Source: Bifidobacterium breve
GTDB lineage: Bacteria; Actinomycetota; Acidimicrobiia; Acidimicrobiales; Ilumatobacteraceae
Direction of reading: 5' to 3'
Length of the DNA stretch: 37,796 bases
Assembly (NCBI GenBank): GCA_945901725.1
Contig: CAMDLK010000010.1
Coordinates: 1 to 37,796 of the forward strand
Notes under the pieces: generated by a model
What the model was told of the DNA's origin: nothing
What the model saw: the letters and a program-made list of their open reading frames with translations, nothing else
Database searches by the model: none
Made by a program: the position numbers and the translations under genes
In this document: positions 1 to 8,396 of the stretch, piece after piece
Layout of the letters: each line of letters begins with the position of its first letter
Numbering within the stretch: position 1 is the stretch's first letter

Positions 1-189
1 TTCCGTACTACTGACGTGACTGGAACTGTTCAGTTGCCTGCTGGTACTGAAATGGTGATGCCTGGTGACAATGTCAACATGACTGTTGAGTTGGGTAAGC
101 CAATTGCTATGGACGAAGGTCTTCGTTTCGCTATTCGTGAAGGTGGCCGCACTGTCGGTGCTGGCCAAGTCACAAAGATTTTGAAGTAG
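1..189 (+). CDS. tuf: Elongation factor Tu, C-terminal end (partial)
   Basis: The open frame runs from base 1 to TAG at 187-189 and gives the last 62 residues of EF-Tu, the GTPase that delivers aminoacyl-tRNA to the ribosome. The sequence is the beta-barrel domain 3, with the family's [21 protein letters not shown] and terminal KILK motifs. The rest of the gene lies upstream of the window. rpsJ follows after 6 bases, the usual str/S10 junction, so the two are probably co-transcribed up to the terminator at 537-567. Identity is very secure; only the 5' part is missing. Confidence 0.97.
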   Translation, partial: FRTTDVTGTVQLPAGTEMVMPGDNVNMTVELGKPIAMDEGLRFAIREGGRTVGAGQVTKILK

Positions 190-195
190 ATCAAG

Positions 196-510
196 ATGGC
201 AAGCAACAGCATCCGTATCCGCCTCAAGGCATTCGATCACGACATCATTGATAAGTCGACTCGAATGATTGTTGAAACAGTGCTTCGCACAAATGCAAAA
301 ATCCGTGGGCCAATTCCATTGCCAACAGACAAGCATCGTTTCACCGTCATCCGTGGACCCCACATTGACAAGGACTCACGTGAGCACTTCGAGATGCGTA
401 TCCATAAGCGCCTTATCGACATTGTCGAGCCAAACAGCAAGACCATCGATTCGCTTCAGCGCATCGAATTGCCAGCTGGCGTTGATATCGAGATCAAAAT
501 CCAGGGATAA
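196..510 (+). CDS. rpsJ: 30S ribosomal protein S10
   Basis: S10 (NusE) is 104 residues here, the normal size. It binds the 3' domain of 16S rRNA in the 30S head and also serves in the NusB-NusE antitermination complex. Recognisable blocks are [14 protein letters not shown] near the start, GPIPLPT in the middle and [13 protein letters not shown] towards the end. The ATG is 6 bases after the tuf stop. Normally rpsJ opens the S10 operon and is followed at once by rplC. Here a strong hairpin terminator follows at 537-567 and rplC lies 3.1 kb away, so rpsJ sits at the end of the tuf transcript. Confidence 0.98.
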   Translation: MASNSIRIRLKAFDHDIIDKSTRMIVETVLRTNAKIRGPIPLPTDKHRFTVIRGPHIDKDSREHFEMRIHKRLIDIVEPNSKTIDSLQRIELPAGVDIEIKIQG

Positions 511-536
511 ATTTCCCGGACAATTCATTGTCTTTC

Positions 537-567
537 AAAAGGCACGACCCGTTGGGTCGTGCCTTTT
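537..567 (+). terminator. Rho-independent terminator after tuf-rpsJ
   Basis: A perfect 14-bp stem: AAAAGGCACGACCC (537-550) pairs with GGGTCGTGCCTTTT (554-567) around a GTT loop. The T run lies in the descending arm, and the A run in the ascending arm makes the structure work on both strands. It ends the tuf-rpsJ transcript and separates rpsJ from the remaining S10 genes. Confidence 0.9.
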
Positions 568-622
568 GCATTCTTACGAAATTCTTGCGATATCTGCTGC
601 AGGTTCTCAACCAATTTGGGTA

Positions 623-637
623 GATACTTAAGACATG
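623..637 (+). promoter_or_regulatory. Possible minus-10 element of a leaderless htrA-like transcript
   Basis: The hexamer GATACT (623-628) matches TATAAT at four positions and lies 6 bases before the ATG at 635. No Shine-Dalgarno sequence precedes that ATG, and no clear minus-35 box is visible. This spacing would put the transcript's first base at the start codon, as in the leaderless mRNAs common in actinobacteria. Similar arrangements occur before glmS, maf and the membrane protein gene at 33243. This is inference from spacing only. Confidence 0.35.
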
Positions 638-1747
638 AGTTTTGATTCCCATTGGGCCAATACACCTCCCGCAGCACCTACCGCACGTCCCCGCGGTAAT
701 CGAGTAATTGCGCTTCTGCTAGTTATTGCGATGTCCCTTGGCGGCGGCATCATCGGCGGACTCATCGGCGCCAGTTCGTCGGATAGTTCGTCAAATGGAG
801 GGCCTCTTGTAACGGCAGCTCCCATCAAGCCAGAAGACATCGGCAAGACAGACATCGCTCGTGCCGCAGCAGCTATTGCGCCAAGCATCGTCACCATTGA
901 CAGTCTCTCGGGCTCTGGCGAGTCAGTTGGTACTGGCATCATCGTGTCAAGTGATGGTGAGATCCTGACTAACAACCATGTTGTTGAAGGCGCTACAAGT
1001 GTTCGTGTTCGCTTGAACGGAACAACCGCACCCATCACTGCAAAAGTTATTGCAGGAGACGCAGGCAACGATTTAGCACTAATCAAATTGGTCAACGCCT
1101 CAGGGCTTACAGCCGCAACATTTGCCGATTCTGAGAGCATCGCTGTTGGCGACCCTGTTGTAGCTGTGGGTTATGCGCTCGCACTTGACGGTGGCCCTAG
1201 CGTCACATCAGGAATCGTTTCAGCTCTGAACAGAACTCTTACTGATAGCAATGGTGCGCTTGATGGCCTCATTCAAACTGATGCCGCAATATCTTCAGGT
1301 AACTCTGGGGGACCTCTCATTAACTTGAATGGTCAAGTGATTGGCATTAACACTGCAGTGGCAAATGGCGATAGTAGTCGGGCCGCCAACAATATTGGTT
1401 TTGCAATTGGAGTGGCAGAAGTACAACGTGTTGCTGCGCTATTGCGCAAAGATGCCGGCGGCACAGCTCGTGAGCAGGGCTACCTTGGTATTTCACTCAC
1501 TGATCGCACAGATGGTGGCGCTGGTGCAGTGATTGGTGAAGTGCAAGCAGATTCTCCTGCTGACAAAGCTGGCCTAAAAGTAAATGACATTGTGTTGCAA
1601 ATCAATGGCAAGGCAATTTCAGGTCAGGGTGCGCTCATTGCAATAGTTCGCGACTCTGCGCCAGGTGATGTGATCAAAATCAAGGTTGAACGTGACGGTG
1701 TAACTAAGGATCTCACAGCAACATTGGTCGCGCGACCAAAGGAGTAA
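635..1747 (+). CDS. Membrane-anchored HtrA/DegP-like serine protease with PDZ domain
   Basis: A 370-residue trypsin-like protease of the HtrA family (peptidase family S1C), probably for quality control of exported proteins. A short cytoplasmic tail of about 23 residues precedes a single membrane segment (about 24-45), which places the protease outside the membrane. The catalytic triad is visible: His115 in TNNHVVEGA, Asp146 in GNDLALIKL and Ser224 in SSGNSGGPL. A PDZ domain follows from about residue 282, starting GYLGISL. There is no Shine-Dalgarno sequence, and a minus-10-like hexamer 6 bases upstream suggests a leaderless mRNA. The gene sits inside what is normally the uninterrupted rpsJ-rplC junction. 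The family is clear; the substrate and the exact paralogue (PepD-, HtrA- or DegP-type) are not. Confidence 0.93.
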   Translation: MSFDSHWANTPPAAPTARPRGNRVIALLLVIAMSLGGGIIGGLIGASSSDSSSNGGPLVTAAPIKPEDIGKTDIARAAAAIAPSIVTIDSLSGSGESVGTGIIVSSDGEILTNNHVVEGATSVRVRLNGTTAPITAKVIAGDAGNDLALIKLVNASGLTAATFADSESIAVGDPVVAVGYALALDGGPSVTSGIVSALNRTLTDSNGALDGLIQTDAAISSGNSGGPLINLNGQVIGINTAVANGDSSRAANNIGFAIGVAEVQRVAALLRKDAGGTAREQGYLGISLTDRTDGGAGAVIGEVQADSPADKAGLKVNDIVLQINGKAISGQGALIAIVRDSAPGDVIKIKVERDGVTKDLTATLVARPKE

Positions 1748-1759
1748 ACACAACGCACT

Positions 1760-2103
1760 TCACAGCGCAATAAGTGGAAACCGAATTTCATCGAGTTCAT
1801 CCCCATCGTTCAAACCTTGTGGTTCGAATGGTGGGGATGTTTTCCATGGTCGACTTGTCCAGCGCACATCGTCGCCAACGTACTACGAAGTGCAGTTTCT
1901 TTGAACTCTGAAATTCTCTGCCAACTGACGTAGTCATCAAAGAATCGTCCCGAAGAATTCTCAGGTGTGTAGTCGTTTGCCCAATGGCTAGGGGAGGAAA
2001 GGTTTTTCTCAACTCCCTGTTGAAGGGTCTCCAAAGTGCTTGATGGAAGTACATCATGCAGTACGACAAAGCCATCTGTTCTAAATGACTCGATGTCTGT
2101 CGC
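1760..2103 (-). pseudogene. Phytanoyl-CoA dioxygenase (PhyH) family gene, remnant with internal deletion
   Basis: This fills most of the 373-base gap between the protease and the hydrolase. Read on the minus strand, 2103-1867 gives an N-terminal PhyH-like stretch containing FRTDGFVVLHDVLP, WANDYTPENSSGRFFDDYVS and WQRISEF. Near 1865 the homology jumps to another frame: 1864-1760 gives RPWKTSPPFEPQGLNDGDEL and RFPLIAL, then a stop, which resembles the extreme C-terminus of the same family. About 190-200 central residues, which would carry the Fe(II)-binding His-x-Asp and 2-oxoglutarate sites, are gone. No start codon is in frame at the 5' end, which now overlaps the ribosome-binding site of the hydrolase gene. 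PhyH proteins hydroxylate substrates using 2-oxoglutarate and oxygen; this copy cannot be active. The family assignment rests on remembered motifs. Confidence 0.75.
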
Positions 2104-2120
2104 ATGTAGGAGGGCTATTC

Positions 2121-3359
2121 GTGAATCGTACGTCTGTTTTCCCGTCTAATGTCTCACTCATGAATCATCTCGATGCACATCTCGGAGGGCAACGTCCGTT
2201 TGGTTTGAACTATTGGCCATTGCCAGAAGATGCTCCACCGGTTGACATTCCGCGCGAATCAATTCGCTTGGTTACGCCTGATGGGGCTTTGGTGCGCGGT
2301 CTTTTGTGGACACCACCAAACGGCAAATGGAAAACTGCTGTGATCTTGTCGCACCCTCGTGGTGATTTCAGTGTGCACTACGCATGTCCACTATTGGCTG
2401 CCGCTGGTTATGCAGTGTTTGGTTTTTCAACTCGGTATCTGAATAACGACATAGATTGCTTGCACGAGAATTGCATCATCGATGTAAAGGTCGCTCACGA
2501 CGAAATGAAACGTCGTGGCGCAGAGTCGGTCATCTTGCTCGGCAACTCTGGTGGCGGCTCACTCATGGCAATGGCTCATGCTGAATTAGGAATCGGTGAC
2601 GGTTGGGTAGGCATGGCAGCTCATCCCGGTGAAGGTGTATTCATGTTGCAGGTCATCGACCCGTCGGTGGCTGATGAAAATGACCCATTCAGCCGTGTGC
2701 CCGAACTTGATATGTACAACCCGGACAACGGATGGCGCCCGTGGCCAGAACCAAGCTCATACGACCTTGACTGGTTGGCCAAATATCGAGCAGCCCAGCG
2801 AGCCCGAGTGGCCAGAATTGACGCCATCGCCAAGCAGGCCATTGCCGATGCTGAAACTGCCGGAACAGCCCTGAAGGAAATTCACAAAGACACAAACTTA
2901 GAGATGTGGCGTGAGCAGCGGGCTCGTCGAGTCTTCACGAAATATCACACGATTTACCGCACCTTGGCCAATCCTGTCTATCTTGACCTCTCTTTAGAGC
3001 CAGATGAGCGTCCGATGGGGTCACTTTTTGCATTTCCGGACCCATTTGAGGCCAATTATGGCCGAGGCGGGCTAGCCCGGACCATGACATCACGGGGTTG
3101 GCTCAGCACCTGGTCAGGGCTCTCTAGCCACGCCAAACTGGCTGACACAATGCCCCACATCAAAGTCCCGACCCTGCTACTGCACCCCACGGCAGACACG
3201 GAAATCCGAATCAGGGAAGCAAAAGAGATCGTGGCAGCCTCGGGGGCCACTGATTCCACATATGTAGAGATGAAGGGCGCCCCTCATTATCTCGAGGGTC
3301 ATCGCATCGAAGCCCTAGAAATCGTGGCCGACTGGATTGAGAAGCGCTTCCCTCGGTAA
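2121..3359 (+). CDS. Alpha/beta hydrolase family protein
   Basis: A 412-residue cytoplasmic alpha/beta-fold hydrolase with no signal peptide. The GTG at 2121 is preferred because a strong AGGAGGG (2108-2114) sits 6 bases before it; the in-frame ATG at 2160 lacks one. Visible fold elements are the first strand AVILSHPRGD, the nucleophile elbow GNSGGGS with Ser143, the acid region LLHPTADTEI with Asp359, and a late His389 in GAPHYLEG. Between nucleophile and acid lie about 215 residues, far more than a minimal fold needs. That stretch includes an Ala/Arg-rich helical part near 225-275 and is probably a large cap domain. The substrate is unknown; an esterase, thioesterase or lipase-type role is possible. 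The gene is flanked by the PhyH remnant and the rplC leader. Confidence 0.85.
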   Translation: MNRTSVFPSNVSLMNHLDAHLGGQRPFGLNYWPLPEDAPPVDIPRESIRLVTPDGALVRGLLWTPPNGKWKTAVILSHPRGDFSVHYACPLLAAAGYAVFGFSTRYLNNDIDCLHENCIIDVKVAHDEMKRRGAESVILLGNSGGGSLMAMAHAELGIGDGWVGMAAHPGEGVFMLQVIDPSVADENDPFSRVPELDMYNPDNGWRPWPEPSSYDLDWLAKYRAAQRARVARIDAIAKQAIADAETAGTALKEIHKDTNLEMWREQRARRVFTKYHTIYRTLANPVYLDLSLEPDERPMGSLFAFPDPFEANYGRGGLARTMTSRGWLSTWSGLSSHAKLADTMPHIKVPTLLLHPTADTEIRIREAKEIVAASGATDSTYVEMKGAPHYLEGHRIEALEIVADWIEKRFPR

Positions 3360-3421
3360 AACACTCGGTGGTTCCCATGTGGATTAGCCAAATCTCCCGA
3401 TAGCGTTCCTAGTCCGTGCGA

Positions 3422-3439
3422 TTCGGGTATTAACCCGAA
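3422..3439 (+). other. Short hairpin between hydrolase gene and rplC leader
   Basis: TTCGGGT (3422-3428) pairs with ACCCGAA (3433-3439) around an ATTA loop. No T run follows on the plus strand, so this is at best a weak terminator for the hydrolase gene or part of the rplC leader. Confidence 0.4.
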
Positions 3440-3535
3440 AAGCTAGATCGACCGTCGAAGACACCAAAAAATAATCGACGTCCGTGAAGGCCACAACGCT
3501 GCAAAGCAGAGTGGAACCACACGGCAACACCCAGA

Positions 3536-3577
3536 CACGTGCTCCGTTAACAGAAATGTTCTCGGAGCATTTGCGTG
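3536..3577 (+). promoter_or_regulatory. Structured RNA leader upstream of rplC
   Basis: TGCTCCG (3540-3546) pairs with CGGAGCA (3563-3569). Inside it, AACA (3549-3552) pairs with TGTT (3557-3560) around a GAAA tetraloop, leaving a small symmetric internal loop. CACG (3536-3539) can extend the stem by pairing with CGTG (3574-3577). The helix takes up a GGAG sequence and an in-frame GTG at 3575. Leaders of S10-type operons often carry the feedback site for a ribosomal protein (L4 in E. coli). Whether this hairpin does that is inference. Confidence 0.5.
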
Positions 3578-3607
3578 AATAACCAAACGAGAAAAAGGGT
3601 TGCCGCC

Positions 3608-4246
3608 ATGGCACAAAAAGCGATCGTCGGCGAAAAAGTCGGCATGACACAAGTGTGGGGAGATGACCAACGAGTCATCCCAGTCACAGTGCTGCGCGTA
3701 GAGCCAGTACGTGTTGTCCAGGTCAAAACAAATGACCGCGACGGATACACCGCGTTACAAGTTACATACGGACACAAGAGTGCCTCGAAGCTCAGCAAGC
3801 CTGAGCAAGGACACTTTGCGTCAGCAAATGTCGAAGCGGGCCGCCGCCTCGTCGAACTACGTCTCGACTCTGTCGATGGCTTCGTTGTCGGACAAGAGAT
3901 CGCAGCTGATCTTCTTGCACCGGGCGAAATAGTCGACGTCACAGCGGTGAGCCGAGGTAAAGGTTTTGCTGGTGGTATGAAGCGTCACAACTTCAGCGGC
4001 CAGGGTGCAAGCCACGGTAACCATAAGCACCATCGTGCTCCTGGTTCCATTGGTTCATGCTCATTCCCCGGTCGTGTATTCAAAGGTCTCCGAATGGCTG
4101 GCCACATGGGTCACGAGCAAGTCACCACTCTCAATCTTGAAGTAGTGCAAAGCGATCCAGAGCGCGGTCTCATTTTGATTAAGGGTTCTATTCCTGGCCC
4201 AAACGGTGGCGTTGTCATCGTGCGTAACGCAGTGAAGGCGAAGTAA
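3608..4246 (+). CDS. rplC: 50S ribosomal protein L3
   Basis: L3, 212 residues, an early-assembly 23S rRNA-binding protein whose internal loop reaches towards the peptidyl transferase centre. It starts MAQKAIVGEKVGMTQVW, which is typical of actinobacterial L3. The loop motif RHNFSGQGASHGNHKHHRAP is intact, followed by GSCSFPGRVFKG and MAGHMGHE. I prefer ATG 3608, with AAGGG 8 bases upstream. An in-frame GTG at 3575 with GGAG upstream would add 11 residues and cannot be excluded. The gene opens the long ribosomal operon after a 248-base leader and is not adjacent to rpsJ as is usual. Confidence 0.97.
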   Translation: MAQKAIVGEKVGMTQVWGDDQRVIPVTVLRVEPVRVVQVKTNDRDGYTALQVTYGHKSASKLSKPEQGHFASANVEAGRRLVELRLDSVDGFVVGQEIAADLLAPGEIVDVTAVSRGKGFAGGMKRHNFSGQGASHGNHKHHRAPGSIGSCSFPGRVFKGLRMAGHMGHEQVTTLNLEVVQSDPERGLILIKGSIPGPNGGVVIVRNAVKAK

Positions 4247-4251
4247 TTCCG

Positions 4252-4872
4252 ATGGCATCAATCGCAGTTAAGAATTCATCAGGCAAAGCAGCTGGCAACG
4301 TTGATGTTGCAGACGAACTGTTTGCAGTAGAACCAAACGTTCCAGTGATGCACCAAGTTGTCACAGCACAACTTGCAGGTCGTCGCGCCGGAACACAAAG
4401 CACAAAAACTCGTGCTGAAGTTTCAGGTACAGGTAAGAAGCCATTCAACCAAAAGGGAACTGGTGGAGCACGTCAGGGTTCAACCCGCGCTCCTCATTTC
4501 AAAGGCGGCGGTATTGCTCACGGACCAAAGCCTCGTAAGTACACACAACGCACACCACGCAAAATGATTCGTCTTGCACTTGCGTCTGCTTTGTCAGATC
4601 GCAACAGTTCAGGTCACGTCGTTGTCATCGAGTCATGGGGCCTTACTGCTCCAAGCACAAAAGATGCACTCAAGGCACTCACCGCTCTTGGCGTTGAAGG
4701 TCGCGTCATGGTTGTTGTTTCTCCATCAGAAGAAGTTGCAATCAAGAGCTTCCGCAATGTTCCCGAAGTGCAACTCACACTTGTTGGTGAACTCAATGCG
4801 TACGACGTTTTGTGCAACGACTGGATTGTCTTTTCAAAAGACAGTCTGCCTATCGCAAAGGAAGCTAAGTAA
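4252..4872 (+). CDS. rplD: 50S ribosomal protein L4
   Basis: L4, 206 residues. It lines the exit tunnel with its basic loop, seen here as [20 protein letters not shown] and then [17 protein letters not shown]. The C-terminal globular part ends with [18 protein letters not shown], the usual YDVL box. In E. coli L4 is also the autoregulator of the S10 operon, so it is the first candidate ligand for the leader hairpin at 3536-3577. It starts 5 bases after rplC, and its stop codon shares one base with the rplW start. Confidence 0.98.
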   Translation: MASIAVKNSSGKAAGNVDVADELFAVEPNVPVMHQVVTAQLAGRRAGTQSTKTRAEVSGTGKKPFNQKGTGGARQGSTRAPHFKGGGIAHGPKPRKYTQRTPRKMIRLALASALSDRNSSGHVVVIESWGLTAPSTKDALKALTALGVEGRVMVVVSPSEEVAIKSFRNVPEVQLTLVGELNAYDVLCNDWIVFSKDSLPIAKEAK

Positions 4873-5162
4873 TGAAAGATCCACGCGACATCATTCTCAA
4901 GCCTGTTGTCTCTGAAAAGAGCTACGCGCTTATGGAATCAGATGTGTACACGTTTCAAGTTGCAGTTGATGCTTCTAAGCCCGAGATCCACGATGCCATC
5001 GAGGCAATCTGGGGCGTCAAAGTACTCAAGGTAAACACACTCAATCGCAAGGGCAAGTTCCAGCGCACACGTAACTCCAACCGAATCGGTCAGCGTCCGC
5101 ACACCAAGCGGGCCATAGTCACCCTTGCTGCGGGAAGCAAAATCCCGTTGTTCGAAAGCTGA
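4872..5162 (+). CDS. rplW: 50S ribosomal protein L23
   Basis: L23, 96 residues, sits at the tunnel exit and is the docking point for trigger factor and SRP. The start [20 protein letters not shown] and the closing RNRIG-type block ([17 protein letters not shown]) are family-typical. The ATG overlaps the rplD stop by one base, indicating translational coupling. Confidence 0.97.
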   Translation: MKDPRDIILKPVVSEKSYALMESDVYTFQVAVDASKPEIHDAIEAIWGVKVLKVNTLNRKGKFQRTRNSNRIGQRPHTKRAIVTLAAGSKIPLFES

Positions 5163-5169
5163 AATAATC

Positions 5170-6006
5170 ATGGCAATTCGCAAGCGCAAACCAACTAGTC
5201 CCGGACGTCGTTTCCAGACAGTCTCTGATTTCTCAGAGATCACAAAGACGACGCCTGAAAAGACTCTCCTATCTTCAAAGTCAAACACCGGCGGACGTAA
5301 CGTCTACGGTCGCAAGACTTCACGTCACCGCGGTGGTGCACATAAGCGCCAGTACCGCATCATCGACTTCAAGCGCATCAAAGATGGCATGCCTGCAAAG
5401 GTTGCATCTATTGAGTACGACCCGAACCGTACGTGCCGCATTGCTCTTCTTCATTACATGGACGGAACAAAGGCATACATCCTTGCTCCTAAGGGTCTCG
5501 AAGTAGGCATGCGCGTCGAAAGCGGACACGGTGCAGACATCAAGCCAGGAAATGCAATGCAATTGCGTTACATCCCTGTCGGAACTGTTGTCCACAACGT
5601 TGAACTTCGTCCTGGTCAAGGCGGCAAGATTGCTCGCTCAGCCGGAATGTCAATTCAAGTTGTCGCTAAAGAAGGCGACTTCGCAACATTGCGTCTTCCT
5701 TCTACTGAAATGCGTCGAGTACTTCTTGATTGCCGCGCCACCGTTGGTGAAGTTGGTAACTCAGAGCACGAACTCGTCAAGATCGGTAAGGCCGGACGTA
5801 ACCGTTGGAAGGGCGTTCGCCCACAAACTCGTGGTGTTGCCATGAACCCTGTCGACCACCCACTCGGTGGTGGTGAAGGTAAGACCTCTGGTGGTCGTCC
5901 TCCTGTATCCCCTTGGGGTAAGCCAGAAGGCCGCACACGTAACAAAAACAAGCCATCTCAATCACTCATCGTTCGTCGGCGTCGTGCCGGAAAGGGTCGG
6001 AGGTAA
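5170..6006 (+). CDS. rplB: 50S ribosomal protein L2
   Basis: L2, 278 residues, is a primary 23S rRNA-binding protein needed for subunit association and peptidyl transferase activity. It begins [20 protein letters not shown]. The N-terminal RNA-binding domain contains [15 protein letters not shown], and the functionally important histidine lies in [14 protein letters not shown] near the C-terminus, which ends in a basic [10 protein letters not shown] tail. ATG 5170 is chosen, 7 bases after rplW; an upstream in-frame TTG would add 15 residues lying within rplW. Confidence 0.98.
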   Translation: MAIRKRKPTSPGRRFQTVSDFSEITKTTPEKTLLSSKSNTGGRNVYGRKTSRHRGGAHKRQYRIIDFKRIKDGMPAKVASIEYDPNRTCRIALLHYMDGTKAYILAPKGLEVGMRVESGHGADIKPGNAMQLRYIPVGTVVHNVELRPGQGGKIARSAGMSIQVVAKEGDFATLRLPSTEMRRVLLDCRATVGEVGNSEHELVKIGKAGRNRWKGVRPQTRGVAMNPVDHPLGGGEGKTSGGRPPVSPWGKPEGRTRNKNKPSQSLIVRRRRAGKGRR

Positions 6007-6009
6007 CTC

Positions 6010-6288
6010 ATGTCTCGTAGCCTCAAAAAGGGTCCGTTTGTTGACGACCACTTGCTCAAGAAAGTTGACGCCGCAGTTACTGCCGGTGATCACAAAGTCA
6101 TCAAGACATGGTCGCGTCGCTCAACCATCGTTCCCGACATGGTGGGTCTCACCATTGCCGTGCACGACGGTCGCAAGCACGTGCCTGTGTATTGCACCGA
6201 GTCAATGGTTGGCCACAAGCTTGGCGAGTTCTCACCAACTCGTACTTTCCGCTTCCACGCTGGACAAGAAAAGAACACAAGGAAGTAG
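6010..6288 (+). CDS. rpsS: 30S ribosomal protein S19
   Basis: S19, 92 residues, forms a complex with S13 in the 30S head and contacts the A-site tRNA. It starts [19 protein letters not shown] and shows the conserved [20 protein letters not shown] and [15 protein letters not shown] blocks. Three bases separate it from rplB and two from rplV, so it lies within one transcript. Confidence 0.98.
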   Translation: MSRSLKKGPFVDDHLLKKVDAAVTAGDHKVIKTWSRRSTIVPDMVGLTIAVHDGRKHVPVYCTESMVGHKLGEFSPTRTFRFHAGQEKNTRK

Positions 6289-6290
6289 TC

Positions 6291-6842
6291 ATGACCGGTC
6301 CAAAGCTCAATGAAGCCAACCGCGTCGTCGGTTCAAAAAGTGGAAGCCGCGCAAGCGCTCGTTACCACCGTTCATCTGCATCGAAAGTGCGCGTCGTGCT
6401 GAACCTTGTTCGCAACCAAGACGTTCGCACTGCAGACCAAATCTTGCAGTTCACAGATCGTGAAGCTGCTCGTGTTGTTCGCAAGGTCCTTGCATCTGCT
6501 GTAGCAAATGCTGTTACCAATGACAATCTTGACGCTGACGAATTGTTCGTAAAAGCATGCTTCGCAGACGAGGGTCCAACGCTTAAGCGTTTCCGTCCTC
6601 GCGCAAAGGGTCGTGCCGGAGCAATCTTGAAGCGCACATGCCACATCACACTCATTGTTGATCGCATGAGCGATTCACAACTTGCAGTGATCGAAGCAAA
6701 GACAATGGCAAAGGGTGCACCTTCCAACAACCGTCGCGCACGTGTTGCTGCAAGCCGCAAGGAAGCACCTGCTGTCGAACAAGAGATCGTTGCCGACGAC
6801 CAAGTCGTCGACACCACCACCACTGAAGAAGCAGGCAACTGA
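6291..6842 (+). CDS. rplV: 50S ribosomal protein L22, with C-terminal extension
   Basis: L22, 183 residues; bacterial L22 is usually about 110-150. The core ([20 protein letters not shown], then [20 protein letters not shown]) forms the tunnel constriction and the macrolide-site loop. After the core, from about residue 135, comes an Ala-, Arg-, Glu- and Thr-rich tail ending in [10 protein letters not shown], probably disordered. The start at 6291 is two bases after the rpsS stop and fits the family N-terminus. The stop shares a base with the rpsC start. Confidence 0.96.
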   Translation: MTGPKLNEANRVVGSKSGSRASARYHRSSASKVRVVLNLVRNQDVRTADQILQFTDREAARVVRKVLASAVANAVTNDNLDADELFVKACFADEGPTLKRFRPRAKGRAGAILKRTCHITLIVDRMSDSQLAVIEAKTMAKGAPSNNRRARVAASRKEAPAVEQEIVADDQVVDTTTTEEAGN

Positions 6843-7735
6843 TGGGTCAGAAGATCAATCCATACGGGTTCAGACTCGGCATCACTACAGACTGGAAGAG
6901 CCGCTGGTTCAGCGAGCGCGAATACAAGGAATATCTCACAGAGGATTGGAAAATCCGTGAGTACCTCATGAAGACGCTTGAAGATGCAGCAGTTAGCCGC
7001 GTTGAAGTAGAGCGCACACGTGACAAGCTTCGTATCGACGTTCACACCGCACGCCCCGGAATTGTTATCGGTCGTAAAGGTGCAAAGGCAGACGAACTTC
7101 GTACTGGCCTTGCAAAAATCACTGGTAACAATCGCCTGCAACTCAACATTGTTGAAATCAAGCAAGCAGAACTCGACGCAGCTCTTATCGCACAGGGCGT
7201 TGCTGACCAATTGGTTAACCGCATCGCTTTCCGTCGCGCTATGAAGCGTGCAGTTCAGAACGCACAGAAGTTTGGTGCACTTGGCATTCGTGTTCAGTGT
7301 TCAGGCCGCCTTGGTGGTGCTGAAATGAGCCGTACAGAGTGGTACCGCGAAGGACGCGTTCCTTTGCACACGCTTCGTGCAGACATTGACTACGGATTCC
7401 GCGAAGCACGCACCAGTTCTGGTCGCGTTGGCGTAAAGGTATGGCTCTACAAGGGCGACATCCTTCCGTACAAGAGCACATCGCAAGACAAGATTTCTCG
7501 TGAAGCAGCAATGGCTGTTGGCGAAACTTCCGGACAAGTTGTTCCAGAAGCAGCAGCACGCAAAGTTGTTTCATCAGGCGGCCCACGTGGCGCTGTTGAA
7601 ACTGCCGAACCAGAAATCCAGCCGCTCGTTAAGCCTGCTGATCCTGAGTTCGAGCGTTTGCTTGAAGAAGAAGAAGCAATCGAGCGTCGTATGCATGATT
7701 CGCATGAGACTCCAAAACTTCGTGGGGAGGGCTGA
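6842..7735 (+). CDS. rpsC: 30S ribosomal protein S3, long C-terminus
   Basis: S3 lines the mRNA entry channel with S4 and S5. The start [20 protein letters not shown] and the KH-domain motif [13 protein letters not shown] are clear, as is the C-terminal domain with [20 protein letters not shown]. At 297 residues it is longer than the usual 210-275. The extra residues from about 225 are acidic and Ala/Glu/Pro-rich, as in other actinobacteria, and probably disordered. It overlaps the rplV stop by one base. Confidence 0.97.
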   Translation: MGQKINPYGFRLGITTDWKSRWFSEREYKEYLTEDWKIREYLMKTLEDAAVSRVEVERTRDKLRIDVHTARPGIVIGRKGAKADELRTGLAKITGNNRLQLNIVEIKQAELDAALIAQGVADQLVNRIAFRRAMKRAVQNAQKFGALGIRVQCSGRLGGAEMSRTEWYREGRVPLHTLRADIDYGFREARTSSGRVGVKVWLYKGDILPYKSTSQDKISREAAMAVGETSGQVVPEAAARKVVSSGGPRGAVETAEPEIQPLVKPADPEFERLLEEEEAIERRMHDSHETPKLRGEG

Positions 7736-7737
7736 CC

Positions 7738-8154
7738 ATGTTGATGCCTCGTAAAGTAAAACACCGTAAGCAGATGCGCGGTCGTATGACCGGTGTATCA
7801 AAGGGTGGAAACGCACTTGCATTTGGTGAGTTCGGTATTCAAGCTCTTGAACCAGGTTGGATCAGCGCTCGTCAAATCGAAGCTGCTCGTATTGCAATGA
7901 CTCGTCACATCAAGCGCGGCGGAAAAGTATGGATCAACATTTTTCCTGACAAGCCAGTGACAAAGAAGCCAGCAGAAACCCGCATGGGTTCCGGCAAAGG
8001 TAACCCAGAGTTTTGGGTTGCAGTTGTGAAGCCTGGTCGCATTTTGTTCGAGTTGTCGTACCCAAGCGCTGATGTTGCGCGTGCCGCTCTCGAGCGCGCC
8101 GTACAAAAGCTCCCGATCAAGGCTCGCGTTATTTCACGCGACGAGCCAATCTGA
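7738..8154 (+). CDS. rplP: 50S ribosomal protein L16
   Basis: L16, 138 residues, organises the A-site region and the base of the L7/L12 stalk. [15 protein letters not shown] corresponds to the actinobacterial MLIPRRVKHRKQ start, which supports ATG 7738 over the in-frame ATG at 7744. The purine-rich GGGGAGGG upstream fits. The motif [20 protein letters not shown] is conserved; its Arg is the hydroxylation site region in enterobacteria. Confidence 0.97.
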   Translation: MLMPRKVKHRKQMRGRMTGVSKGGNALAFGEFGIQALEPGWISARQIEAARIAMTRHIKRGGKVWINIFPDKPVTKKPAETRMGSGKGNPEFWVAVVKPGRILFELSYPSADVARAALERAVQKLPIKARVISRDEPI

Positions 8155-8169
8155 TAGGACAGTAAAAAA

Positions 8170-8388
8170 ATGGCACATTCAATTACCGACCTTCGTGACA
8201 TGGATCTCGCAGCCCTCGTGGCCGAGCTCCGTGCCTGCAAACAAGAAGCCCTTAACCTGCGATTTCGCAATGCAACAGGCCAACTCGACAAGCATGACGA
8301 GTTGGGCAAAGTACGTCGTCAAATCGCCCGCATCAATACCCTCATCCGTCAGCGCGAAATCGTTGCCGCTGAGACAGCCGGGAAGTGA
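8170..8388 (+). CDS. rpmC: 50S ribosomal protein L29
   Basis: L29, 72 residues, is a two-helix protein near the tunnel exit beside L23. The conserved LRFRNATGQLDKHDELGKVR and the RRQIARINTLIRQRE helix identify it. It ends four bases past a possible GTG start of rpsQ. Small and basic, as expected. Confidence 0.95.
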   Translation: MAHSITDLRDMDLAALVAELRACKQEALNLRFRNATGQLDKHDELGKVRRQIARINTLIRQREIVAAETAGK

Positions 8389-8396
8389 GTAGTCAC

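Noticed and set aside
585-626. TTGCGA (585-590) as a minus-35 box for the protease gene
   Set aside because: About 30 bases from the minus-10-like hexamer, far outside the usual 16-19.
628-1140. A 170-codon minus-strand frame opposite the protease gene
   Set aside because: No domain; the plus strand encodes the catalytic His and membrane anchor here.
1797-2105. A 102-codon minus-strand frame with an ATG at 2105, as a possible intact small gene
   Set aside because: It is out of frame with the PhyH-like sequence over the same bases; the region is better explained as a pseudogene.
3575-3607. GTG 3575 as the rplC start
   Set aside because: It adds 11 residues not found at the L3 N-terminus, and its ribosome-binding site is buried in the leader hairpin; kept only as an alternative.
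6362-7210. A 282-codon open frame on the minus strand across rplV and rpsC
   Set aside because: Its translation has no recognisable motif and mirrors two certain ribosomal protein genes; codon bias of those genes keeps the opposite frame open.
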